From assembly GCA_035565615.1 (NCBI GenBank), contig DATMSB010000047.1, forward strand, positions 1 through 64,000: a DNA stretch of 64,000 bases, given 5' to 3'. Positions 54,832 to 60,840 of this stretch are shown here, in pieces. Position numbers and translations under genes: made by a program. The notes below the pieces were generated by a model. The model made no database searches and was not told the DNA's origin. It saw only the letters and a program-made list of their open reading frames with translations. The stretch is from Vulgatibacter sp035565615 (GTDB lineage: Bacteria; Myxococcota; Myxococcia; Myxococcales; Vulgatibacteraceae). Position 1 is the stretch's first letter; each line of letters opens with the position of its first letter.

Positions 54832-54857
54832 GCGTTCGGGTACCTTTGCCCGAACGC
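54832..54857 (-). promoter_or_regulatory. Leader hairpin or operator before the glutamate-type dehydrogenase
   Basis: Arms GCGTTCGGG and CCCGAACGC (9 bp, 8-base loop) end ~34 bases upstream of ATG 54798. AAGGTACC in the loop side and AAGGCACC in the next stretch repeat with one change. It could be a repressor site, an attenuator, or the terminator of the MYXO-CTERM gene upstream. Confidence 0.4.
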
Positions 54858-54928
54858 CGCGCATCCTAGGCCCGGGTCCTCCGGCAAGCAAGCAAGGAGG
54901 CCCTCGTGTCAAGCCCTTTCGCGGCGCG

Positions 54929-56680
54929 TCAGGGGCGCTGCCGCGAGACGTCCCGGGGGAGGCGCCTGCGCAGCGCGGCGGCGCCCAGCGCGAGCGCTCC
55001 CAGGAGCGACAGAGCGCCGTCTCCTGCCGCACATCCGGAGCAGCCGGCGTCGTCCTCCGGGGAGGCATCGGCCTTCACGCAGACGTCGTCGCGGCACGTG
55101 GTGCCGTCGGGGCAGGAGACGTTCTCGCAGACCCCTCCCTCGAGGCAGGCACCCACCACGCAACGGGTGTCGCTGGCGCAGACTACCCCCGCGCAGCGGT
55201 CCACCGGAACGCACGTCCCCGAGTCGGCGTCGCAGATCGTTCCCTCCTCGCAGCGTTCGCAGGCGGGGACGCACGCGTCGTCCACGCAGATCTCGTTCCG
55301 CTCGCAGAGGGAGCCCTGGCAGGTGGGGATGCAGGCGTCGTCCCGGCACGCCAGACCCGGCGGGCAGTGGGTGTTGCCGCAGACCTCGACCTCCTCTTCC
55401 GGGAAGCACACCGGGGTCCCGGTCTGCGGGTCGGTGAGGCAGTGGGCGCCGAACCCGCACTCGTCGTCCGAGCGGCAGGTGCAGGAGCACGAGGAGTTCA
55501 CGCCCGTGGGCACGCAGACGTCCGAGCGGTCCCCGCAGCCGTCCCCGCTCGTCGGGCAGAGCTCCCAGAGCCTCGGGCAGTCGAGGGGGGGCGGAGGTTC
55601 CTCCGTTCGGCAGAGGTAGTTGGCCGGGCAGGCGTCGGACCCGTTCTCCAGCCCGGGTGCGAAGCAGAGCTTGAAGCGGCCGGAGCCGACCTCGTAGCAG
55701 GAGGAGTCGCCGTCGCAGTCGTCGTCGGTGTTGCAGGTCTTCGTGCAGACGTTGCTGCCCATGCCGACGTCCACGCACCAGTACGCGCTGCCCGCCCCGC
55801 AGTCGGAGTCCCTCACGCACTCGTCGCAGATCGTGCAGCCGGTGGGCTTGTTTCGGCACCGCCCCCCGTCGCACCACTGCTCTTCGCCGCACTCTAGGTG
55901 GGTGCGGCAGCCGGGGAGGCACGAGCCCGACAAGCAGAAGAAGCCCGCCTCACAATCGGAGTTGGAGGCGCAGGAGGGGATCACGCAGGCGCCGTCCTCG
56001 CACCTGCGGCCGGAGGGGCAGTCGGCGTCCTCGACGCAGCTCTCGCACCATCCGGGATAGAGCGCGCACACCCCGGCCTCGTCGTCGGGGCCGAGCTCCC
56101 TGCCGGTCGTGCCCCCCTGGTAGTAGGGGAGCATGGTGGAGCCGTCGACGCCGGTGTGATCCAGCCCGAGCCAGTGCCCGAACTCGTGGGTGGCGATCGC
56201 CTGCAGGTCGGTGTCCGATCCGATGCGGAAGGTGAAGCCCACCCCGTTGAAGACCATGTCGGCCGAGGCGATGCCGCAGGTCGGTCGGAACTGGGTCAGC
56301 GTCACGGCGATGGTGCTGCGGCGTCCGCCGAGCTCGCGGGGCCAGTTGCTCTCGATGAACGACACGACGTTCCTGGACGACCGATCCAGGGCGGTGTCGA
56401 TCGTCGTCCCCCCGTACTCGCTCTCGAACGAGGAGCAGCAGGGGCCGCTCCACGCCTCGACCCCGGCCTCGATCGCCGCCTGGACGCTAGAGAAGGGGAT
56501 CCGGGAGTAGCCGTTGGTGTTGAGGTGCCAGGTGGTCGAGCCATCCCACGCGGCGCCGACGCCGGGCCCACAGCCGAGGGTCGAGATGAACTGGAAGGCG
56601 GACGCCTTCGAGGGCAGGAGGAGCGCCAGCGCGAGGAGCGCGGGGGCGAAGAGCGAGGAGGTCGCCGCGATCCGCCTCAT
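54929..56680 (-). CDS. Matrixin-like metalloprotease with Cys-rich region and MYXO-CTERM tail
   Basis: A 583-residue protein from ATG 56680; its ATG overlaps the stop of the preceding gene (ATGA). Signal peptide ~1-28 (LLALALLLPSKASA). The metzincin zinc motif is H-E-F-G-H-W-L-G-L-D-H (~165-175), followed ~10 residues later by a Met-turn-like S-T-M-L. Residues ~210-530 are a long array of C-x(5-10)-C units (E-D-A-D-C-P-S-G-R-R-C), like disulfide-rich EGF/Dickkopf-type repeats. The end G-C-S-G-C, a hydrophobic helix and R-R-R-L-P-R is a MYXO-CTERM sorting signal, so it is anchored at the surface and probably released by the myxosortase system. Confidence 0.88.
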   Translation of the reverse strand: MRRIAATSSLFAPALLALALLLPSKASAFQFISTLGCGPGVGAAWDGSTTWHLNTNGYSRIPFSSVQAAIEAGVEAWSGPCCSSFESEYGGTTIDTALDRSSRNVVSFIESNWPRELGGRRSTIAVTLTQFRPTCGIASADMVFNGVGFTFRIGSDTDLQAIATHEFGHWLGLDHTGVDGSTMLPYYQGGTTGRELGPDDEAGVCALYPGWCESCVEDADCPSGRRCEDGACVIPSCASNSDCEAGFFCLSGSCLPGCRTHLECGEEQWCDGGRCRNKPTGCTICDECVRDSDCGAGSAYWCVDVGMGSNVCTKTCNTDDDCDGDSSCYEVGSGRFKLCFAPGLENGSDACPANYLCRTEEPPPPLDCPRLWELCPTSGDGCGDRSDVCVPTGVNSSCSCTCRSDDECGFGAHCLTDPQTGTPVCFPEEEVEVCGNTHCPPGLACRDDACIPTCQGSLCERNEICVDDACVPACERCEEGTICDADSGTCVPVDRCAGVVCASDTRCVVGACLEGGVCENVSCPDGTTCRDDVCVKADASPEDDAGCSGCAAGDGALSLLGALALGAAALRRRLPRDVSRQRP

Positions 56681-57249
56681 TCGATCTTTCCTTCCAGGGT
56701 GACGGCGTCGCGGATCGCGCGGGAGAAGAGGGGGAGGTCGACCGGCGCCTCGGCGGCGCCCGGGACGATCTTCGCGTCGGCGCCGCCCAGGTAGAAGGCG
56801 ATCCCGTCCAGATTCCGCTCCACCATGGGCCCGCCGGGGCCAGGGCGCACCGAGTACTTCGACTGGCCCATGGCGGTGAGGAAGGCGGTGCCGTCCGGAT
56901 CGGTCACCAGGAAGAGCACCACCTCCTCGTTCGGCGCGAAGGCCGCGTCGCCGGGCACGACGAGGCGGCCGCCGTCGGGCAGCTCGCCGCCGAGCTGGCG
57001 CACCCGCACCACGCTCCCGGCCCGGGCCTCACCCTTGAACGTCTGCAGCACGTGGAAGGGGGTCTCGGTACGGGGCCTGCCGTCCGCGCCGAGAAAGGTC
57101 TCGACCTTCTCGCCGGTCCGGGCGCGGATCACGAGGTCGGAGGCGGCCACGTGCTCCTCCAGGTCGAGGAAGCGGGCGACGGTCGCCGAGGCGGTCGCCC
57201 CGATCGCCACCGCGGCCACCGCCGCCAGGGTTCCAACGATCTTCTTCAT
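56677..57249 (-). CDS. Secreted protein coupled to the matrixin-like protease
   Basis: A 190-residue protein from ATG 57249, with signal peptide (TLAAVAAVAIGATASA). The mature part begins with D-L-E-E-H-V-A-A-S-D-L-V-I-R-A and has a strand-rich middle (RVRQLGGELPDGGRLVV) resembling proteins with a heme- or copper-free fibronectin-like fold; I do not recognise a family. The stop overlaps the protease start by ATGA, so the two are made together. It may be an inhibitor, chaperone or substrate of the protease; no sequence evidence picks among these. Confidence 0.6.
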   Translation of the reverse strand: MKKIVGTLAAVAAVAIGATASATVARFLDLEEHVAASDLVIRARTGEKVETFLGADGRPRTETPFHVLQTFKGEARAGSVVRVRQLGGELPDGGRLVVPGDAAFAPNEEVVLFLVTDPDGTAFLTAMGQSKYSVRPGPGGPMVERNLDGIAFYLGGADAKIVPGAAEAPVDLPLFSRAIRDAVTLEGKIE

Positions 57250-57558
57250 CTCTCGCCACCGCCCTTCCGCGGAAAGAGGACGCTCCGCGTGCCGAAGGGA
57301 GCGCATGCTATCCGCACGGCGCTTCGGGGTCCAACCCGGGATGACGGGGTACGGGGATTCGAAATTCAGAACCGGCCGCCGGCCGGCCGCTCCCGGGCGG
57401 CTCCCCCGCGTTCGAGGCCTGCGCGGCGGACCTCCCGCGCCGGAGCCGGCGCGCCGGGCGCCCGCCGACGGTGATCGTCTCACGGCCGGCGCCCGCGGCG
57501 ACCGACTTCGGCTTGACAGCGGCGGGAGCCGGGTGGCAGAAAGCCCGGCCATCGTTCG
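57250..57558. other. 309-base gap before tRNA-Thr
   Basis: It holds the upstream region of the secreted-protein gene (read leftwards) and the tRNA promoter (57513-57542). No gene seen. GC-rich throughout, with GGCCGGCC-type self-complementary stretches near 57370-57400. Confidence 0.5.
57513..57542 (+). promoter_or_regulatory. tRNA-Thr promoter
   Basis: TTGACA (57513-57518, perfect -35) with an 18-base spacer to CAGAAA (57537-57542, weak -10). The expected start is ~57549, ten bases before the tRNA. Confidence 0.55.
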
Positions 57559-57634
57559 CCGGCGTAGCTCAGTTGGTAGAGCAGCGCATTCGTAATGCGC
57601 AGGTCGCGGGTTCGATTCCCTCCGCCGGCACCAG
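57559..57634 (+). tRNA. tRNA-Thr (anticodon CGT)
   Basis: 76 bases including the encoded CCA. Acceptor stem GCCGGCG/CGCCGGC, D arm with AGTTGGTAGA, anticodon stem GCGCA/TGCGC with loop TTCGTAA, anticodon CGT at 57592-57594 reading ACG, and T loop TTCGATT. One T-stem pair (C-T) is mismatched. The integrase gene facing its 3' end makes it the probable integration target of the element to the right. Confidence 0.93.
57597..57634 (+). other. Putative attachment site (tRNA 3' half)
   Basis: Tyrosine integrases commonly recombine in the anticodon-to-T-loop 3' half of tRNA genes. The integrase gene lies 430 bases away, on the usual side, so the tRNA here should be one end of the element. The other copy must be outside the window. 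Confidence 0.4.
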
Positions 57635-57641
57635 CACTTAG

Positions 57642-57703
57642 GCCACTTCCGCCCCCTCGCGCTAGCAACGGCGCATAGCAGTAGGGGCGGAAGTGGCCGT
57701 TTT
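57642..57703 (+). terminator. 15-bp inverted repeat with T-tract after the tRNA
   Basis: Arms 57642-57656 (GGCCACTTCCGCCCC) and 57684-57698 are perfect complements with a 27-base loop; GTTTTCG follows at 57699. It could end the tRNA transcript, or be an integrase or excisionase site close to the attachment point. Confidence 0.5.
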
Positions 57704-57759
57704 CGTCGGGGGGAGCTGGCGCCGCCTTCCACCAGGGAAGCGGGCCCGTCCCGCCCCCT

Positions 57760-57890
57760 CCAGGCGCTCCACCACAACACCGAGGCGCCGCCGTCGTCGC
57801 GGTTGCGGTTGCGCGAGGCGGGGCGCCGGCCGGTCCCGGTCCCTTCCCAGGCGCACCACCACCACCGAGGCGCCGCCGCCATCGTCGCAG
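57760..57890. repeat. Imperfect direct repeats of ~43 bases
   Basis: Copies at 57760-57802 and 57847-57890 share CCAGGCGC, CACCGAGGCGCCGCCG and TCGTCGC with several changes between them. They lie between tRNA and integrase, where arm-type integrase binding sites are expected. Confidence 0.5.
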
Positions 57891-58013
57891 TCTCGCGAGG
57901 GATCGAGGTCCGGGATCGGGGAAGGCACCCCCCACCCCCGGGGAAAGGGGGCACGGGGGTCGCCGGGGGAGGGGTGCCCGGGGTGCGCGCCCCCACGCAC
58001 GACCCCGCACTCC

Positions 58014-58067
58014 AAAAAATTCGCGTAACGCTGTTTCGACCCCCCAACCTCGAAAACGCGTTACGCG
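58014..58067 (-). terminator. Rho-independent terminator of the integrase gene
   Basis: Arms 58022-58031 and 58058-58067 (CGCGTAACGC and its complement) continue inward with GTTTCGA/TCGAAAAC, one base bulged, around a C-rich loop. On the minus strand T6 follows (58019-58014). The stop codon of the integrase is inside the stem. Confidence 0.85.
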
Positions 58068-59323
58068 TTCCGAGGGGCGAGGAGGGCGCCCATCTTCGCC
58101 GCCGCCTCTTCCTGCATCGCGTTGGTCACGTGCGAATACGTGTCGCCGGTCAAGCGGATCGTGGAGTGGCCGAGCATCTTGGCGGTCTCCACCAGCGAGA
58201 TCCCCATCCCAAGGTTCAACGTCGCCGCCGAGTGGCGCAAATCGTAGGGGCGCAGCTCTCGCACTCCGGCCTCCCGGGCCAGCGCGCGGAAGGCCGCCCG
58301 GAACGCATCCTGCCGAATCGGCTCCCCGGTGGACGTGGTGAAGACGAGACCCCGGATCGGTTCCTTCCAGTCCCGGCGGTTCCGCATCTTCTCCTCGTTC
58401 TGCGCGGCACGGCGGCGCCGGAGGGCCTCCAAGGTCGGCGGCGGGATGGGTAGATCGCGGCGGCTCTTCTCCGTCTTCGGCGGGGCGAGGGAGAAGCTCT
58501 TGGTCTTCCGGTCTTCCGCGAGGGAGCCGCGCACGTACACGTGGCCCGCATCGAGATCCACGCCGCCGCGCTCCGGGCGCTTGGGATCCCACCACACCAG
58601 GCCCAAGGCTTCGGCGGGGCGCAGGCCCATCGAGATCATGCAGGCGAAGGCGGCCTCGTGCGGATGGCCCACGGCGGCGCCGAGGAGGGCGCGGGCTTCA
58701 TCCACCGTGAAGGCATCGGCCCGGGACCGCTCCACCCTCGGGCCGTCCACGTGTTCCTTGCTGGCGACGTTGGTGGGGATGAGCCGCCACCGGACGGCCT
58801 GGGCGAGCGCTTTGCGAAGGACCGCGTGGGAGTAGCGCATCGTCACCCCGGACACGCGCCCATCCTTGCCGGCGCTCCCACGGGATCCGCGTCCCGCCTC
58901 CGGGCGGCCGGCGGCCTTGCGGGCGTTGATCCACCTCTGCACCTGCTCCGCCGAGAGCTTGGCGAGCTTCACGTTGCCGAGCGTCGGCTTGATGTAGAGG
59001 CGCACGTGCTGATCGTAGGAGAAGAGCGTGCGGGGCCGGAGGCGTCCCTCCTCGCGGAGATGTTCGAGCCACCGATCGAGGTAGGCGCCCACGGTGTCCT
59101 TCGTGGTGGAGACCGTCCCGCCGGTGTGGAGGGTGCGGAGGATCTCCACCCGCTTCGCCCGGGCTTCGGCTTCGGTGTCGAACGTGAATACTTTTCGTTT
59201 CTTCGTTCCGTTCGGCTGGTCTAGCACGATGGCGAAGGCCGCCTTGGGATCGCGACCCTCCCGCTTGATCCAGTAGACGGACCCTTCACCGTTCGCCCGC
59301 GTCCGCGTCCTACGCTTCGCCAT
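58061..59323 (-). CDS. Tyrosine recombinase (integrase)
   Basis: A 420-residue phage-type integrase from ATG 59323, with AGGAG eight bases upstream. Residues ~10-60 look like an arm-binding domain (S-V-Y-W-I-K-R-E-G...F-D-T-E-A-E-A), ~67-140 the core-binding SAM-like domain (T-V-G-A-Y-L-D-R-W-L), and ~190-410 the catalytic domain. Catalytic residues: Arg in M-G-L-R-P-A-E-A-L, R-H in Y-D-L-R-H-S-A-A-T, L-G-H-S, and the Tyr in D-T-Y-S-H-V. The first position of the HxxR box is Tyr, a common variant. It is convergent with the tRNA and should move the element. Confidence 0.95.
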   Translation of the reverse strand: MAKRRTRTRANGEGSVYWIKREGRDPKAAFAIVLDQPNGTKKRKVFTFDTEAEARAKRVEILRTLHTGGTVSTTKDTVGAYLDRWLEHLREEGRLRPRTLFSYDQHVRLYIKPTLGNVKLAKLSAEQVQRWINARKAAGRPEAGRGSRGSAGKDGRVSGVTMRYSHAVLRKALAQAVRWRLIPTNVASKEHVDGPRVERSRADAFTVDEARALLGAAVGHPHEAAFACMISMGLRPAEALGLVWWDPKRPERGGVDLDAGHVYVRGSLAEDRKTKSFSLAPPKTEKSRRDLPIPPPTLEALRRRRAAQNEEKMRNRRDWKEPIRGLVFTTSTGEPIRQDAFRAAFRALAREAGVRELRPYDLRHSAATLNLGMGISLVETAKMLGHSTIRLTGDTYSHVTNAMQEEAAAKMGALLAPRNA

Positions 59324-59347
59324 GACCTACTCCTTTCCAGGGGAGTG

Positions 59348-60265
59348 CTACTTCTTCGCCTTCTGTTTTGCGCGCCGGTTGCGCGCCCATCGGGCTCTTG
59401 CCCATCGCTGGCAGTCGTCGTTGTCGAGGCAATAGACATCCTCGCCACGTCCGGTGGGGTGGTGGTTCACCTCTGCGTTGCAGGCCGCGCAACGCCGCGT
59501 CTTCTTGATCTCCGCGAGGGTGCCGAGCAACTGCACCGCCAAGGCGGGAAACAGAACGCTACGCCCTGACGGCAACCACCCGCCGAGGCCCGCGCCTTGG
59601 AGTTCCATCCTCGGCCGATCATCCCACCGCAAGACCGGGCGGACCCCGGCGGCGTGTAGCCAAGCGTTCACGAACTCCGCGAGGTAGAGCCGCGGCTCCC
59701 GCGCGGCGTCGTCCACCTCCCCCGGTGGCCCGTCGTCCGGGTGCCATGCATCCGTGAAGCGAAGGATCCGCTCCCACAGGGCCGGATCGTCCACCTCGGC
59801 TTCGGGGGCTTCGGCGACCTCGCGCGCGATGGTGATCGCATCCGCCACGGCGTTGGACAGGTCCACCCACACTTCGACCGGCTCCGGCGATTCGTGGTCG
59901 CACCCGCGCTTGCAGTCAAGTTTCGGTGTTAGGTGTTGACACAACCCAAGCAGACCCACGTTTCGCGCGAAGGCCAGGACGGACGCGGCGGGATCCTTCT
60001 TGGCACCGAGCTTTGCGAAGCCTTCCAGCGCACCCTCTAAGGTCTTCGGAGCGATGGGGACATGCCGCCGCGTGGCCCTGATCTTCCCTCCGAACAAAAC
60101 CACCGGCCGGTTCCCCTTCTCGGCATGACGGGAAGGCCATTCGGCCTTGTCGTCGTACATCAAGCCGCCCTTGCGGAGCGCGACCCGGCGGATCTCTCCG
60201 GTCGCAAGGGGGAGGGCGTCGCTCCCGTCCGACTCGCCCACCGTGAACTCGATCTGATTGCCCAT
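59348..60265 (-). CDS. Element-encoded protein with C-terminal zinc-finger-like motif
   Basis: A 305-residue protein from ATG 60265. Residues ~100-130 contain C-Q-H-L, D-C-K-R-G-C-D-H-E. The C-terminal part (~255-305) has R-C-A-A-C-N-A-E-V-N-H-H, then Y-C-L-D-N-D-D-C-Q-R-W and a basic tail R-N-R-R-A-K-Q-K-A-K-K: a CxxC...C...C arrangement resembling CGNR-type zinc fingers, so nucleic-acid binding is likely. The rest is not recognised. The promoter at 60274-60302 would start the RNA at or next to the ATG, so translation may be leaderless. It could be a repressor/regulator of the element or a defence factor. Confidence 0.65.
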   Translation of the reverse strand: MGNQIEFTVGESDGSDALPLATGEIRRVALRKGGLMYDDKAEWPSRHAEKGNRPVVLFGGKIRATRRHVPIAPKTLEGALEGFAKLGAKKDPAASVLAFARNVGLLGLCQHLTPKLDCKRGCDHESPEPVEVWVDLSNAVADAITIAREVAEAPEAEVDDPALWERILRFTDAWHPDDGPPGEVDDAAREPRLYLAEFVNAWLHAAGVRPVLRWDDRPRMELQGAGLGGWLPSGRSVLFPALAVQLLGTLAEIKKTRRCAACNAEVNHHPTGRGEDVYCLDNDDCQRWARARWARNRRAKQKAKK

Positions 60266-60273
60266 AGAGTCCG

Positions 60274-60302
60274 AGTATAGGTCCGACGTTCGGAGGCGTC
60301 AA
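60274..60302 (-). promoter_or_regulatory. Near-consensus promoter with operator, probably leaderless
   Basis: On the minus strand: TTGACG (60302-60297), 17-base spacer, TATACT (60279-60274). The ATG of the downstream gene is eight bases after the -10, so RNA should begin at about the start codon. Inside the spacer TCCGA-ACG-TCGGA (60294-60282) is a perfect 5-bp inverted repeat, and GTCCGA repeats at 60269 and 60281, both candidates for repressor binding. Confidence 0.7.
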
Positions 60303-60324
60303 TGCGCCAGCGTACAACGTGAGG

Positions 60325-60345
60325 AGTCCAGGCGGTTTCTGGACT
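60325..60345. promoter_or_regulatory. Inverted repeat ahead of the xis-like gene
   Basis: AGTCCAG (60325-60331) and CTGGACT (60339-60345), 7-base spacer, 25 bases before the HTH gene and between it and the divergent promoter. A likely operator, or a site for the HTH protein itself. Confidence 0.45.
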
Positions 60346-60370
60346 TCTCACCCCTGGGAGGATCGACCCC

Positions 60371-60574
60371 ATGCAGAGCACCACCATCGACACGCAGACC
60401 GAGCGGCTCGTGGACATCGACGAGGCCCGCCGGACCCTCGGCAACATCAGCCGGCCGACGATTTACCGTCTGTTTGATTCTGGCGCACTCCGCGGCGTGA
60501 AGATCGGCCGGCGCCGCTTGGTCCCGGCCAGCGAGATCCAGCGGTACATCAACGCCGCGAAGGCCGCAGCCTGA
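60371..60574 (+). CDS. AlpA/excisionase-type HTH protein
   Basis: A 67-residue protein from ATG 60371 after GGAGG. It reads L-V-D-I-D-E-A-R-R-T-L-G, I-S-R-P-T-I-Y-R-L-F, G-A-L-R-G-V-K-I-G-R-R-R-L-V-P: the MerR-like winged helix of the HTH_17/AlpA family. Such proteins act as excisionase or as activators of integrase and replication genes in P4-like satellites. It starts the rightward transcript that leads into the Prim-Pol gene, so it may set the switch between integration and replication. Confidence 0.88.
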   Translation: MQSTTIDTQTERLVDIDEARRTLGNISRPTIYRLFDSGALRGVKIGRRRLVPASEIQRYINAAKAAA

Positions 60575-60589
60575 CCCCCGAAAAAACGA

Positions 60590-60623
60590 AGCCCCGCGCC
60601 GGGAGACGACCGGACGCGGGGCT
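60590..60623 (+). promoter_or_regulatory. Hairpin between the xis-like gene and the replication genes
   Basis: Arms AGCCCCGCG (60590-60598) and CGCGGGGCT (60615-60623) with an inner CCGG/CCGG extension; six A's lie before it at 60581-60586. On the plus strand it ends just where the GGAGG of the next ORF begins, so it may attenuate or control translation; on the minus strand it could terminate. Confidence 0.5.
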
Positions 60624-60633
60624 GGAGGTACCG

Positions 60634-60840
60634 ATGGCAACACTCTCTGTAATTCATCCCACGACAGAACGCAACCTCGGCCGCGAACTCCTGGAGCAGT
60701 CGCGCCGGGACCGGGAGGAGATCACCTACCTGGTCGAGAGCCTCCTCGGCCGGTGCGTCACGCGCCAGGAGCGACGGGAACTGATCGCGGGGCTGCGGTT
60801 GCTCTTTCGGGTGACTTCGGTGTGGAGGGACGGCCGATGA
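60634..60840 (+). CDS. Small protein coupled to the Prim-Pol gene
   Basis: A 68-residue protein from ATG 60634 with GGAGG five bases before. It is polar with many Arg and Glu (E-Q-S-R-R-D-R-E-E-I-T-Y-L-V-E-S-L-L-G-R) and should be mostly helical. The stop overlaps the Prim-Pol start as ATGA, so the two are made together. It may be a replication accessory or regulator; no family recognised. Confidence 0.6.
   Translation: MATLSVIHPTTERNLGRELLEQSRRDREEITYLVESLLGRCVTRQERRELIAGLRLLFRVTSVWRDGR

Larger units (their letters stand above)
57635..58060. other. 426-base gap between tRNA-Thr and the integrase
   Basis: No gene seen. It holds a 15-bp inverted repeat (57642-57698), a pair of imperfect direct repeats (57760-57802, 57847-57890), a G/C-block stretch at 57920-58005, and most of the integrase terminator. 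The first part may contain the attachment core and integrase arm sites. Confidence 0.5.

Noticed and set aside
57920..58005. G/C-block stretch as an origin or quadruplex switch
   Set aside because: Runs of C and G alternate without regular spacing; nothing beyond high GC can be supported.
57635..58060. Proline/arginine-rich ORFs on both strands between tRNA and integrase
   Set aside because: Low-complexity products, no ribosome sites, and the region is better explained by repeats and att-type sites.
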